A DNA stretch of 64,000 bases from Betaproteobacteria bacterium (GTDB taxonomy: Bacteria > Pseudomonadota > Gammaproteobacteria > Burkholderiales > Burkholderiaceae_C). The position numbers were made by a program, and so were the translations under genes. Below are positions 27,767-37,096 of this stretch, piece after piece. Location of the stretch: the NCBI GenBank assembly GCA_016716535.1, contig JADJWD010000005.1, positions 682,001-746,000 of the forward strand. Direction: 5' to 3'. The notes under the pieces are model-generated. The model was not told the DNA's origin. It made no database searches and was given only the letters and a program-made list of their open reading frames with translations. Numbering within the stretch: the first letter of the stretch is position 1; each line of letters opens with the position of its first letter.

Positions 27767-28730
27767 GGCCGCGGTCCTTCGTCGCTGTGCGCCGCGCGAC
27801 CTGCGACGCGAGCCCGGCCAATCCCCGCGGCATGAACATCACGATGAGCACGAGCACGCTGCCGTAGATCACCATGTTCAGCCCGGGCAGTTCGCCGAAC
27901 AGGTTGCGCGTCAGGTCCGCCAGCGTGTGCAGCGCCACCGCGCCGAGCACCGGCCCCCACAGGCTGCCCATGCCGCCGACGATGGCCGCGACCAGCGCCT
28001 CGACCGAGACATGCGGCCCGAAGGCGATGCCCGGGTCGATGTACTGGAACACCTGCACGTAGAAGGCGCCAGCGGCGCCCATGAACGCCGCCGACAGCGT
28101 GATCGCGCCGCGCTTGGCGCGCTGCGGGTCGACACCCACCGCACTGGCCGCGTCCTCGTTGTCGCGCACCGCCATCAGCCCGGCGCCGAAGCGCGAGTGC
28201 CGGATCCACGCCGTGACGAGCGCCGCCGCCACGACAAACGCGAGCATCAGCACGATGTAGCCGCGGCGCGAGCCGAACTGCAGGTTCGCCACCGACTCCG
28301 ACAGCGGCAGCATCATCCCGACGCCGCCGCCGGTGAAGCCGACCGACACCGCGCCGATGCGAAAGACCTCGGCAAACGCCAGCGTGACGAGCGCGAAGTA
28401 GCTGCCCTTCAGCCCGTAGCGGAAGGTGATCGCGCCGACCGCGAGGCCGACGAGCGCGGCAAGTGCGACGGCGAGCGCCAGCGCCAGCCAGGCGTTGAAG
28501 CCGCCGGTGACCTGCGCGATCACCTGCACGTACGCGCCGACGCCGAAGAAGAGCGCGTGTCCGAACGAGAACTGCCCGCCGTAGCCGCCGAGGATGTTCC
28601 AGGCCTGCGCGAGCAGCGCGCCGTACAGCGCGAGCATCGTGAAGGTCAGCCAGACGCCGCTGTCCAGCAGCGCGGCGAGCGCCAGCACGGCGAGCGCGAA
28701 GAGCGCGATCTGGACGAGGTCGCGCTTCAT
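27759..28730 (-). CDS. livM: LivM-type branched-chain ABC permease
   Basis: A 323-residue inner-membrane permease with many hydrophobic helices. GGYGGQFSFGHALFFGVGAY near 48-67 and AFMGAAGAFYVQVFQYIDP are LivM hallmarks, and the EAA-like loop GMGSLWGPVLGA is present. The ATG at 28730 overlaps the livH stop by four bases. The frame is open far upstream, but only from this start does the sequence match the family. Confidence 0.92.
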   Translation of the reverse strand: MKRDLVQIALFALAVLALAALLDSGVWLTFTMLALYGALLAQAWNILGGYGGQFSFGHALFFGVGAYVQVIAQVTGGFNAWLALALAVALAALVGLAVGAITFRYGLKGSYFALVTLAFAEVFRIGAVSVGFTGGGVGMMLPLSESVANLQFGSRRGYIVLMLAFVVAAALVTAWIRHSRFGAGLMAVRDNEDAASAVGVDPQRAKRGAITLSAAFMGAAGAFYVQVFQYIDPGIAFGPHVSVEALVAAIVGGMGSLWGPVLGAVALHTLADLTRNLFGELPGLNMVIYGSVLVLIVMFMPRGLAGLASQVARRTATKDRGRG

Positions 28731-29599
28731 GCGCGCGCTCCGAACAACCCTTGCGGCCTGAACAGCAGCACCGCGATGAAGATCGCGAAGATGCCGATCT
28801 GCCCGAGCGATTCGCCGAGGAAGAGGCCGCCGAGCGACTCGACGACGCCGATCAACAGGCCTCCGACCAGCGCGCCGGTGAAGCTGCCCATGCCGCCCAG
28901 CACGACGATCGTGAACGCGACGAGCACGAAGCCCGAGCCGACCTGCGGGTTCACGTAGTAGGCCGGCAGCAGGAAACACGCCGCCGCGCCCAGGCACGCC
29001 AGGCCGATGCCGAAGCTCATCGCGTAGACGTGGTCGACGTCGATGCCGACCAGGCGCGCGCCGTGCTTCTCTTTGGCGACGGCGCGGATCGCGCGGCCGA
29101 GGTCGGTGCGGTGCACGATCAGCAGCAGCACGGCGGACGCCACCAGCGCGCCGGCGAACGCGACGAGCTTGGGCAGCGCGATGAACGCCGGGCCGATCGG
29201 GACGGTGGTCAGCGTGTACGCCGTCTCGATCGTGCGCGTGTCGCTCTTGAAGAACATCAGCGCCAGGTTCTCGAGCACGATCGACAGCCCCAGCGTCACG
29301 AGCAGGATGTTCTCGTCCTTGCCGTGGCTGGCGCGCGTGATGACGCCCGCTTGCAGCACGTAGCCGAGCGCGAACATGCCGGGCACGACGACCGGCAGCG
29401 CGAGGTACGGGTCGATGCCCAGGTGCGCCCTCAGCAGCCACGTCGCGTACAGCGCCACCATCAACGCCGCGCCGTGCGCGAAGTTGATGATGTGCAGCAC
29501 GCCGTAGATCAGCGTCAGCCCGAGCGCGACGAGCGCATAGACCGCGCCGGTCGTCAGGCCGTTGAGGACCGACGGGAAGAGGATGCCGAAGTCGAGCAA
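28727..29599 (-). CDS. livH: LivH-type branched-chain ABC permease
   Basis: A 290-residue permease with about eight membrane helices. NGLTTGAVYALVALGLTLIY near the N-terminus, INFAHGAALM near 39 and the cytoplasmic loop VLGGMGSFTGALVGG are LivH signatures. It lies 15 bp after livK and overlaps livM. Together LivHM form the channel for the substrate delivered by LivK. Confidence 0.92.
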   Translation of the reverse strand: MLDFGILFPSVLNGLTTGAVYALVALGLTLIYGVLHIINFAHGAALMVALYATWLLRAHLGIDPYLALPVVVPGMFALGYVLQAGVITRASHGKDENILLVTLGLSIVLENLALMFFKSDTRTIETAYTLTTVPIGPAFIALPKLVAFAGALVASAVLLLIVHRTDLGRAIRAVAKEKHGARLVGIDVDHVYAMSFGIGLACLGAAACFLLPAYYVNPQVGSGFVLVAFTIVVLGGMGSFTGALVGGLLIGVVESLGGLFLGESLGQIGIFAIFIAVLLFRPQGLFGARA

Positions 29600-29614
29600 G
29601 GGTGCGGTCGCTCG

Positions 29615-30844
29615 TTATGCCTTCATCGGAAAGATCGGATCGGCCTCGCGGTAGTCGCGCGGCACGATGACGCGGATGTCGCCCTTGATCACCTGCGTCA
29701 TCAGCGGCTGCGCGCCTTCGTTCTGGCCGTTGACGAACTTCGTCGGGCCGTACGGCATGAAGTGGTCGCTGAAGGTGCTGGCGGCCAGCGCCGCGGTGAT
29801 CGCGGCGCGGTCGGCGCTCCTGGCCTTGTCGATCGCGTCGGCCAAGAGGCGCACCGCGGTGTAGGTGTTGAACACCTCGTAGGTGTAGAAGAGCCCCTTT
29901 GCCTCGGTGCGGCGGCGCAGCGCGGCGCTGCGCGGGTCCTTCGGGTTGAACCAGTGGTTGCAGTCGATGATGCCGTTGGCCGCGTCGGGGAACTCCTTCA
30001 GGAACTTGTAGCTCGACGCGGCGCCGCCGAGCACGCTGTAGATGGCTTTCGGCACCACCTTCTGCTGCTGCATCGTGCGCACCAACAGCGCGTACTCGTT
30101 GTAGTAGTTGGCCGGCACGACGATGTCGGGGTTCACCGACTTCATGCGCAGAACGATGTTGTTGAAGTCGCGCGTCGGGTTGGCGTGCTTGATGATCTCG
30201 GCGACCTCGAAGCCGAAGGTCGGCAGCTTCTCTTTCAGCAGGTTCGCGGTGCCGGTGCCGAACAGGCTCTCCTCGTGGATGATCATCACCGTCTTTGCCG
30301 GCTTGCCGGCCACGGTGTTGAGCACGCCGAGGTTGTTGACGGCGACGTTGGCGCAGACGCGGTAGCCGGGGCCGAAGCGGAAGGTGTTCTTCAGCCCCCG
30401 CTCGACGATCTGGTCGGCGACGCCGACGTCCACCACGTGCGGCAGGCCGTGCTTGGCCGCGGCCTGCGTCGTCGCCAGGCAGATGGCGCTGGCGTAGGCA
30501 CCGACGATCGCGGCGCAGCCGGCCTCGTTCATCTTCTCGACTTCGGCGGCGCCGGCCTGCGGCGTGCTTTGCGCGTCGCCGAGCAGCACTTCGAGCTTGG
30601 CGCCACCGAGGCCGCGGATGCCGGCCTTGTTGATGTCTTCGATCGCCATCAGCGCGCCGGCGCGGCATTGCTGGCCGCTGAAGGCCAAAGCGCCGGTGAC
30701 CGGGTGCAGGATGCCGACCTTCACCGGCTTGGGTTGCGCGCCGGCAACGAGCGGCAAGGCCAGCGCAGAAGCGGCGGCGGCCGACTGCTGCAGGAACTGG
30801 CGGCGGGGGTTCGTGCGCGTGGCGCGGCGGGTACGGACTTCCAT
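29615..30844 (-). CDS. livK: LivK-type periplasmic substrate-binding protein
   Basis: A 409-residue type I periplasmic binding protein. The ATG at 30844 is set by AGGAGAG upstream. The leader has a twin-arginine motif (RRQFLQ, about 15-20) before a hydrophobic Ala-rich core, so Tat export is likely. The mature part opens with VKVGILHPVTGALAFSGQQ, then AIEDINKAGIRGLGGAKLE. Members like this often bind amides, urea-like compounds or aromatic acids rather than leucine. It is 20 bp after the GntR gene. Confidence 0.9.
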   Translation of the reverse strand: MEVRTRRATRTNPRRQFLQQSAAAASALALPLVAGAQPKPVKVGILHPVTGALAFSGQQCRAGALMAIEDINKAGIRGLGGAKLEVLLGDAQSTPQAGAAEVEKMNEAGCAAIVGAYASAICLATTQAAAKHGLPHVVDVGVADQIVERGLKNTFRFGPGYRVCANVAVNNLGVLNTVAGKPAKTVMIIHEESLFGTGTANLLKEKLPTFGFEVAEIIKHANPTRDFNNIVLRMKSVNPDIVVPANYYNEYALLVRTMQQQKVVPKAIYSVLGGAASSYKFLKEFPDAANGIIDCNHWFNPKDPRSAALRRRTEAKGLFYTYEVFNTYTAVRLLADAIDKARSADRAAITAALAASTFSDHFMPYGPTKFVNGQNEGAQPLMTQVIKGDIRVIVPRDYREADPIFPMKA

Positions 30845-30864
30845 CGTGCTCTCTCCTGGGTGGG

Positions 30865-31683
30865 TCAGTGAAACTGCGCCGTCAGGGCCTTGCTGACCCA
30901 GACCTTCGCGTCGATGCTGCCGACGCGCGACAGCTGCATCTCGTACTGGTAGCGGTCGGGCCGGTACAGGCCGTGCAGCCACTGCACCGGCCGGCCGCGT
31001 GTGTCGCGGATCAAGCGCGTCACCGCCAGCAGCGCCGAACCGACGCTGACTTCGAGGTGGCGCGCCGCGTGCGCGTCCGCGAGGCACGCGCTGATCGTCT
31101 GCGACGCGCCGCCGATGCGCACGCCGGCCTCCTCGAGCAGGATCAGGATCGGCTTCTTCGCCAGTTCGCGGCGGCCGAAGCCCGCGGCCAGCGCCGCCGG
31201 CACATGCGTCGTGATCAGCGACAGCGGCCCTTCGCGCGTGCTGCGCACGCGCTGCGCCTTCTGCACCGGCGCGCCGATGTCGATGTGCAGCGCCTCGGCC
31301 ACCGCGGCCGAGGCGCGCACGACCTCGCAGTGCAGGACCTTGACCTTGGTGGCCAGGCCCATCGTCACGATGTTTTCGAGCAGGCCGGTGAGCTGCGCAC
31401 GCGAGCGGGGGCGTGAGGCGGCGCCGTTGGCGCCGGTGTTCGAAGTCTTCGTCGCTGCGGCCCGCGGCACGGTGCCGCGCCCCGGCGCGCGGTCGATCAG
31501 CCCCTCGGCCGCGAGCTGCGCGAGCGCCTTGCGCACCGTGATGCGCGCGACGCCGAACTGCCCTGCCAGCGCCACCTCGCCCGGCAGCCCGCCGGCAAAC
31601 CGCCCCTCGGCCAACTGCTCGCGCAGCACCAGGTAGATCTGGTGGTACTTCGGCAATGGCAGCGCGGCGGCGTGGTGGTTCAC
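30865..31683 (-). CDS. GntR/HutC-type transcriptional regulator (winged helix + UTRA)
   Basis: A 272-residue regulator. The N-terminal winged helix (about 10-75) has ITVRKALAQLAAEGLIDRAPGRGT, shown here only to mark the GntR pattern; a UTRA effector domain fills about 100-265. It is the first gene of the probable ten-gene catabolic unit, with only 20 bp before livK. The GTG at 31683 has no clear ribosome site. A perfect inverted repeat lies 14 bp upstream, flanking a TTGACA box, so autoregulation and control of the whole unit are likely. The effector is probably the substrate or a pathway intermediate. Confidence 0.88.
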   Translation of the reverse strand: MNHHAAALPLPKYHQIYLVLREQLAEGRFAGGLPGEVALAGQFGVARITVRKALAQLAAEGLIDRAPGRGTVPRAAATKTSNTGANGAASRPRSRAQLTGLLENIVTMGLATKVKVLHCEVVRASAAVAEALHIDIGAPVQKAQRVRSTREGPLSLITTHVPAALAAGFGRRELAKKPILILLEEAGVRIGGASQTISACLADAHAARHLEVSVGSALLAVTRLIRDTRGRPVQWLHGLYRPDRYQYEMQLSRVGSIDAKVWVSKALTAQFH

Positions 31684-31696
31684 GGCGCCAGAGTCT

Positions 31697-31732
31697 CCGT
31701 TTGTCCGAATGTGCTGTCAATAGGACAAACGG
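31697..31732 (-). promoter_or_regulatory. probable GntR operator and promoter
   Basis: CCGTTTGTCC at 31697-31706 and GGACAAACGG at 31723-31732 form a perfect 10-bp inverted repeat with a 16-base spacer. On the minus strand a TTGACA -35 box (31720-31715) lies between the arms. With a 17-base spacing the -10 would be GAGACT (31697-31692), putting the transcript start within a few bases of the GTG at 31683. A repressor bound to both arms would cover the promoter. Confidence 0.55.
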
Positions 31733-31745
31733 GGAGCGAGGTTTG

Positions 31746-31856
31746 CCGTTCGCGCTGAGCTTGTCGAAGCGCCCTGTCGAACTCGTGATCCGTTCGCGCT
31801 GAGCCTGTCGAAGCGCCGCTTGGAATGCTGGGCTTCGACAAGCTCAGCCCGAACGG
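31746..31856. repeat. cluster of three copies of a dispersed ~25-bp repeat
   Basis: Copies lie at 31746-31772 and 31790-31816 (CGCTGAGCTTGTCGAAGCGC form) and at 31832-31856 in the opposite orientation (CTTCGACAAGCTCAGCCC form). The second and third can pair as a long imperfect hairpin. The segment 31733-31871 has no gene; it separates the GntR promoter from the orphan gene's stop. The same sequence recurs at 32453-32499. Confidence 0.8.
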
Positions 31857-31871
31857 TGGGGACGCGGCCGC

Positions 31872-32420
31872 TCAGATCCCCAGATGCCGCGCCCACCCCG
31901 CCGGCGCGCCCACGAGCAGCACGCGCACCGCGCGCCGCCAGCCCGCCGCGCGCCGCTCGAGACTGGCGAGCGCACGCGCCAGCTTCTCGTCGGCCGCGAA
32001 CGTCACGACGACGAGCGTCGTGCGCCGCGGCTCGAATCCGCCGAGCGAATCCGCATCGACCGCCTCGCCGGCGTCCCACGCATCTGCGGGCCGCAGCGCG
32101 CGCCACCATGCCACGTCGGCCCGGAGCGCGCCGGCGCGGATCGCCAAGCGTCCCGCCGTCGAGGCATCTCGCATGCGCCAGGTGCCATCCAACTGCAACG
32201 CGGCGCGGCGCGCGATCTCGGCGTCGTCGATCGCATAGCAGCCGAACGGCATCTCGAGGCGCACCGGGCCGCCGGGCGTGGCCCAGTGTGTGTTGCCCGG
32301 CCCGCTGCCGAGCCGGCAAGCGGCGACAAGTGCCTCGGTGCGCGCGCAGGTACGGGCGCTGACGCGGCCCGGGTCGATCGGGCGCAGGCGGGCGGTGTCG
32401 AAGCGGCGAACGAGCGGCAT
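31872..32420 (-). CDS. protein of unknown function, 182 residues
   Basis: I do not recognise this family. The protein has no signal peptide or membrane segment, is rich in Arg and Ala, and shows blocks such as GSGPGNTHWATPGGPVRLEM and FGCYAIDDAEIARRAALQ. The pattern SLGGFEPRRTTLVVVTFAADEKLARAL looks like a folded alpha/beta core. The ATG at 32420 is chosen because the frame upstream runs into repeat DNA. A TAGACT hexamer lies seven bases before the ATG with no Shine-Dalgarno, which suggests a leaderless message. The gene is flanked on both sides by copies of the dispersed repeat. Confidence 0.6.
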   Translation of the reverse strand: MPLVRRFDTARLRPIDPGRVSARTCARTEALVAACRLGSGPGNTHWATPGGPVRLEMPFGCYAIDDAEIARRAALQLDGTWRMRDASTAGRLAIRAGALRADVAWWRALRPADAWDAGEAVDADSLGGFEPRRTTLVVVTFAADEKLARALASLERRAAGWRRAVRVLLVGAPAGWARHLGI

Positions 32421-32452
32421 CGCGGCGAGTCTAGGATGGTGCGGTGCCGGGT

Positions 32453-32499
32453 CCTTCGACAAGCTCAGGACTGGGCTTCGACAGGCTCAGCCCGAACGG
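32453..32499. repeat. dispersed repeat, two copies upstream of the orphan gene
   Basis: A truncated copy (CCTTCGACAAGCTCAGGA, 32453-32470) is followed at once by a full copy (32475-32499, CTTCGACAGGCTCAGCCC form). Both have the same orientation as the copy at 31832-31856, so the orphan gene lies between direct repeats about 640 bp apart. Confidence 0.8.
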
Positions 32500-32505
32500 A
32501 GGACT

Positions 32506-33945
32506 TCAGCGCAAACCGGCAGCCGGCTCCACCAGCACACCACGCACGAACGCCCGCGTGTGCGCCGCCAGCCGACGCATCAGCGTCGCGAGCTGCTGCA
32601 CGAGCCGCTCCTGCTCGGCCACCGAGTGCGCGCGGGCGATGGCGACCATGTCGAGGCGGTCGGGCTCGGTGCCGAGTTCGACCTGCGGGTCGGCGGTGTA
32701 GCGCGCCGGGAAACTGCGCTCGATCTGCGCGTCCAGCGCCGCGGCGGCGTCGTGCGCCTCGCGGCTGACCTGCGCGCGCGTGTCGGCCAGCGTGTAGGCG
32801 CCGCGCGCGGTGTCGGCGGCGGTGTCGCCGAGTGCGGCCAGCAGCGCGTCGTCGCTGGGCCGCTGTTGCCACGCTGCCGCCAGATGCTGCTGCTGGTAGC
32901 TCTCGATGACCGCGTGACGGTTGGAGACCAGCGTTGTCGCCGCCGCCTTCGGGCCGGGCCAGCCGAGCAGCGCGGCGGTGTTGATGGCGATCATGCGCAG
33001 CGTCGAGACGCCGGGCAGGATGCTCGCGTGGTACGGCACCGTCAGGTCCTGCGCGTAATGCAGCGCCCAGCCGGCGAAGCGCCAGCCCCAGTAGCGGTGG
33101 CCGCTCGCGAGCGCATGCCGCGACAGCGCCAGGTACAGCGCGATGCGTGCCTCGGGCTGCGTGCGGCGCAGGAAACCGGCCGCCGCGAAGACGAGGCCCG
33201 CCTCGTGGTGGAAGCCCATGTGGACAGGCGCCTGCGAGCCGTAGGCGAGCGCCGGGTTGCCGAACGGCTGCTCGCCGAAGCCGTAGCGTTTGCCGTGCGC
33301 GCTGCCGCTGTCGGCATAGAGGCCGATATCGAGGCCGTGGTCGGGCTCTTGCGAGGCGGTGGCTAGCACTTCGAGGGCGTCGACTTCCTCGTCCGCGGCG
33401 AGCGCGGCGAAGCGCGGGCTTGTCAGCGCGCCACCTTCCGGCGCGGGGAGCGTGGACACCGCGTTCCAGGGCAGCAGCGCCCGCGCGCCGGCGTCGGCAC
33501 CGGGGCGCAGCTTCAGGACCAGCGCCAACGGTACGTCGGGGTTGACGCGCAACGCCATCAGGAAGCGTTGACGTAGCGCGGCCGAGGCGGCTAATGCATC
33601 GGTGCCGCTGACTGCAGCGTCGCCTGCGCGGAACGCGATGTCGTCAGGCCGTGCGTCATAAGCCTGAAGATTCGCGCGTGCCCAAGCCTCGTGCTCGGCA
33701 AGCAGCCGCTCGAGCCGCGGCGCCTCGGCGGCGACAAAGGCCTCGAGCGACTCGGCGCGCACACGCTCGCGCAGCGCTGCCCGCGCGGCGGGCTGCCCCG
33801 CGGTCTCGGCGACCATCGGCTGCAGCGCCAGCCAGGTGAGCAGCGCGTGGTCGTTCCAGGCGCGCGCCGGCAATACGGCGCCCGCCGCCAGCAACGCGGC
33901 CAGCAGTGGCCGCAGCCAGCGTCGCAGTGAATCAACTCGTCGCAT
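32506..33945 (-). CDS. secreted zinc-dependent phospholipase C/P1 nuclease-fold protein
   Basis: A 479-residue exported protein. The signal peptide (1-29) ends LPARA, and cleavage would leave Trp30 (WNDHALLTW) as the mature N-terminus. In phospholipase C and S1/P1 nucleases this terminal Trp binds zinc. Further His-rich helices are HMGFHHEAG near 245 and WALHYAQDLTVPYHAS near 290, the classic HxxxD/H ligands. It probably hydrolyses phospholipid or phosphate diesters in the periplasm or outside. It is longer than typical members (about 250-400 residues). The only neighbour on this strand is the orphan gene downstream. Confidence 0.75.
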   Translation of the reverse strand: MRRVDSLRRWLRPLLAALLAAGAVLPARAWNDHALLTWLALQPMVAETAGQPAARAALRERVRAESLEAFVAAEAPRLERLLAEHEAWARANLQAYDARPDDIAFRAGDAAVSGTDALAASAALRQRFLMALRVNPDVPLALVLKLRPGADAGARALLPWNAVSTLPAPEGGALTSPRFAALAADEEVDALEVLATASQEPDHGLDIGLYADSGSAHGKRYGFGEQPFGNPALAYGSQAPVHMGFHHEAGLVFAAAGFLRRTQPEARIALYLALSRHALASGHRYWGWRFAGWALHYAQDLTVPYHASILPGVSTLRMIAINTAALLGWPGPKAAATTLVSNRHAVIESYQQQHLAAAWQQRPSDDALLAALGDTAADTARGAYTLADTRAQVSREAHDAAAALDAQIERSFPARYTADPQVELGTEPDRLDMVAIARAHSVAEQERLVQQLATLMRRLAAHTRAFVRGVLVEPAAGLR

Positions 33946-34096
33946 GCCGCCGATTGAAGCACGCGAGCCCGCCGCTTCGTCGCGCCGCGGTATGGTTCAC
34001 GTTGCGCATGCGCAAGGCCCGACCACATCGACACGTCGCGCGCGCGATCGAACGAACGCGCAAACGAACAACCATACGAAGAAGGAGCCGCCCCCA

Positions 34097-35203
<1,107 letters not shown>

Positions 35204-35229
35204 GCCGGCCCACGACGAAGTCAGCGTCG

Positions 35230-35946
35230 ATGTCCGCGAAGAAGGCCAGCGCCGCGGCGCAGATGACGCTGGCCGAGGTGCTGTTCACGCAGGGCTTCGG
35301 CACGCGGCGGATCTGCGTCGGCCTCGTCGCGGCGGGCGCGGTGCGCATCGGCGGCGAGGTGCACGACGACCCGGGCGAGGCCGTCGCCACCGCCGGTCTC
35401 GTCTTCGAGGTCGACGGCATCGCCTGGCCGTATCGGCAATCGGCCGTGGTGATGCTGCACAAGCCGGTGGGCTACGAATGCTCGCAGCGGCCGCGCCATC
35501 ACCCGAGCGTGCTGAGCCTCTTGCCGCCGCCGCTGCGCCAGCGCGGCGTGCAGCCGGTCGGGCGGCTCGACGAAGACACGACGGGGTTGCTGCTGCTCAC
35601 CGACGACGGTGCGTTGATCCACCGCCTCACGAGCCCGAAGTGGCACGTCGGCAAGGTCTACAAGGTGACGGCGAAGCATCCGATCGACGACACGCAGTTG
35701 CAGCGGCTGACGGACGGCGTCGTGCTCGACGACGACCCGGCGCCGGTGCGCGCGGTGGCCGTGCAGCGCACCGGCGAGCGCACGCTCGCACTGACGCTGG
35801 CCGAAGGCCGCTACCACCAGGTCAAGCGCATGATCGCCGCGGTGGGCAACCGCTGCGAGGCGCTGCATCGCAGCGCGTTCGGGGCGATCGAATTGCCGGC
35901 GGATTTGCGGCCGGGGGAGTGGCGGTGGGTGGATGGGGAGGTTTGA
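35230..35946 (+). CDS. RsuA/RluB-family pseudouridine synthase
   Basis: A 238-residue RNA-modifying enzyme. An N-terminal S4-like domain (MTLAEVLFTQGFGTRRICVG region) binds RNA. The catalytic motif GRLDEDTTGLLLLTDDG carries Asp114, and LAEGRYHQVKRMIAAVGN is the family's C-terminal block. The ATG at 35230 is 26 bp after frmA, so read-through is possible, but the functions are unrelated. The sequence could act on 16S or 23S rRNA; RsuA-like 16S modification is the nearest guess. Confidence 0.88.
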   Translation: MSAKKASAAAQMTLAEVLFTQGFGTRRICVGLVAAGAVRIGGEVHDDPGEAVATAGLVFEVDGIAWPYRQSAVVMLHKPVGYECSQRPRHHPSVLSLLPPPLRQRGVQPVGRLDEDTTGLLLLTDDGALIHRLTSPKWHVGKVYKVTAKHPIDDTQLQRLTDGVVLDDDPAPVRAVAVQRTGERTLALTLAEGRYHQVKRMIAAVGNRCEALHRSAFGAIELPADLRPGEWRWVDGEV

Positions 35947-35950
35947 GCGA

Positions 35951-35970
35951 GCGGGCGACTATCCGCCCGC
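35951..35970. terminator. probable bidirectional terminator hairpin
   Basis: GCGGGCG and CGCCCGC form a perfect 7-bp stem with a six-base loop (ACTATC) in the 12-bp gap between two convergent genes, extending into the end of the DUF2817 gene. There is no T-tract, so activity is uncertain. Confidence 0.4.
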
Positions 35971-37062
35971 CAACCCCTCCACCGCCTGCCGCGCGACCAG
36001 GACGCCCTGCTCGACGACCTGCTGCTTCCACTGCGGCGTATCGACGTAGAACGCGTCGCGCATCTGGCGCTTGATCGCGGCGCGTTGTTCGGCGCCGGCT
36101 TCCGGGTGGTTGTAGAGCCACTGGTCGGCGCGCAGCGCCGTCATCACTTCGGCCATCGGCCGCGTGCCGTATTCGATGGCGATGCCGGTGTACTCGGCCT
36201 GCGGGCAGTGCAGGTACGCGGCGTTGTAGAGCAGGCCGGTCAGCTCGGCCGAGGCCGACGAGCCGTCGTACATCGAGGTCACGGTGGCGCCGTCGCGCGC
36301 CCACCAGGCGCGGGCGCGCGCCAGCGCCACCGGGTCGTTGCGGTCGGCGAAGATGCGCTCGCCGTGGCCGCTGGGGCCGAGGCCCGTGTGCACGTCGATC
36401 CAGCCGATGCGTGCGCAGCGCTGGCCGTGCTCTTCGAGCACGTGCGTCAGCGTCTGCCGGCTCCACGTCGGCCGATGGCCGCCGAAGAAGAGGCCCTCGG
36501 GATGCGTGTACTGGCCCTGGCTCAGCGCCGCCTGCAGCGCGCGATCGCCGTGCTTCTGTGCAAAGGCAGCGATCACAGCCTCGTTGTCGGGCGCGGGCGG
36601 CCAGGTCGGCGGCACGACATGACGCGCCAGTTCGTCGTAGCCCGCGTTGGCCGGCAGCTTCGCGTGGTGGTCGAAGTCCTGCCAGTTGCGATTGAGGTCG
36701 ACGTTCTCCTGCGTCGTGCGGCGGATCCACGAGAAGCCGTACGGGTTCAGCGCGTGCACGTACAGCACGGCGACGCCGGCGGCCTTCGCCTCGGCGTGGA
36801 AATGCGCGTCGGCGAGCAGCGCGTTCTGGACGCCCGAGCCGCAATAACCTTCGGCGCCGTGGCAGGCGCTCGTGACGACGAGCAGCGCGCGGGCGTCGGC
36901 GGCGCCGAAGCGCGCCACGTCCATCGCCAGCACTTCGCCGTCGCGGCCGACGAGCGGGTGGATGCGTGCATGCACCTCGAGGCCGCCGGCTTCAGCGGCA
37001 GCAGTGAACTTGGCGCGCGCCTCGGCGTAGCTCTGTGCGAAGAATCGTTCGGCGTCGTTCAT
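35959..37062 (-). CDS. DUF2817 family protein, M14-like zinc peptidase fold
   Basis: A 367-residue cytoplasmic protein of the DUF2817 family, which resembles M14 carboxypeptidases. Metal-site candidates are His68 and Glu71 in CHGAEGYCGSG, with a third His in WIDVHTGLGPSGHGE. PYGFSWIRRTTQENVDLNRN is another family block. It lies 34 bp after an M20 amidohydrolase gene, so the two may process the same acylated or peptide-like compounds. The substrate is not known. Confidence 0.87.
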   Translation of the reverse strand: MNDAERFFAQSYAEARAKFTAAAEAGGLEVHARIHPLVGRDGEVLAMDVARFGAADARALLVVTSACHGAEGYCGSGVQNALLADAHFHAEAKAAGVAVLYVHALNPYGFSWIRRTTQENVDLNRNWQDFDHHAKLPANAGYDELARHVVPPTWPPAPDNEAVIAAFAQKHGDRALQAALSQGQYTHPEGLFFGGHRPTWSRQTLTHVLEEHGQRCARIGWIDVHTGLGPSGHGERIFADRNDPVALARARAWWARDGATVTSMYDGSSASAELTGLLYNAAYLHCPQAEYTGIAIEYGTRPMAEVMTALRADQWLYNHPEAGAEQRAAIKRQMRDAFYVDTPQWKQQVVEQGVLVARQAVEGLAGG

Positions 37063-37096
37063 CGTCGTCGCGTGCAGAGGTGGTCTCCGGGGCCGA

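Noticed and set aside
31733..32505. CRISPR array in the repeat-rich segment
   Set aside because: Copies are in both orientations with irregular spacing and no Cas genes; they are dispersed repeats.
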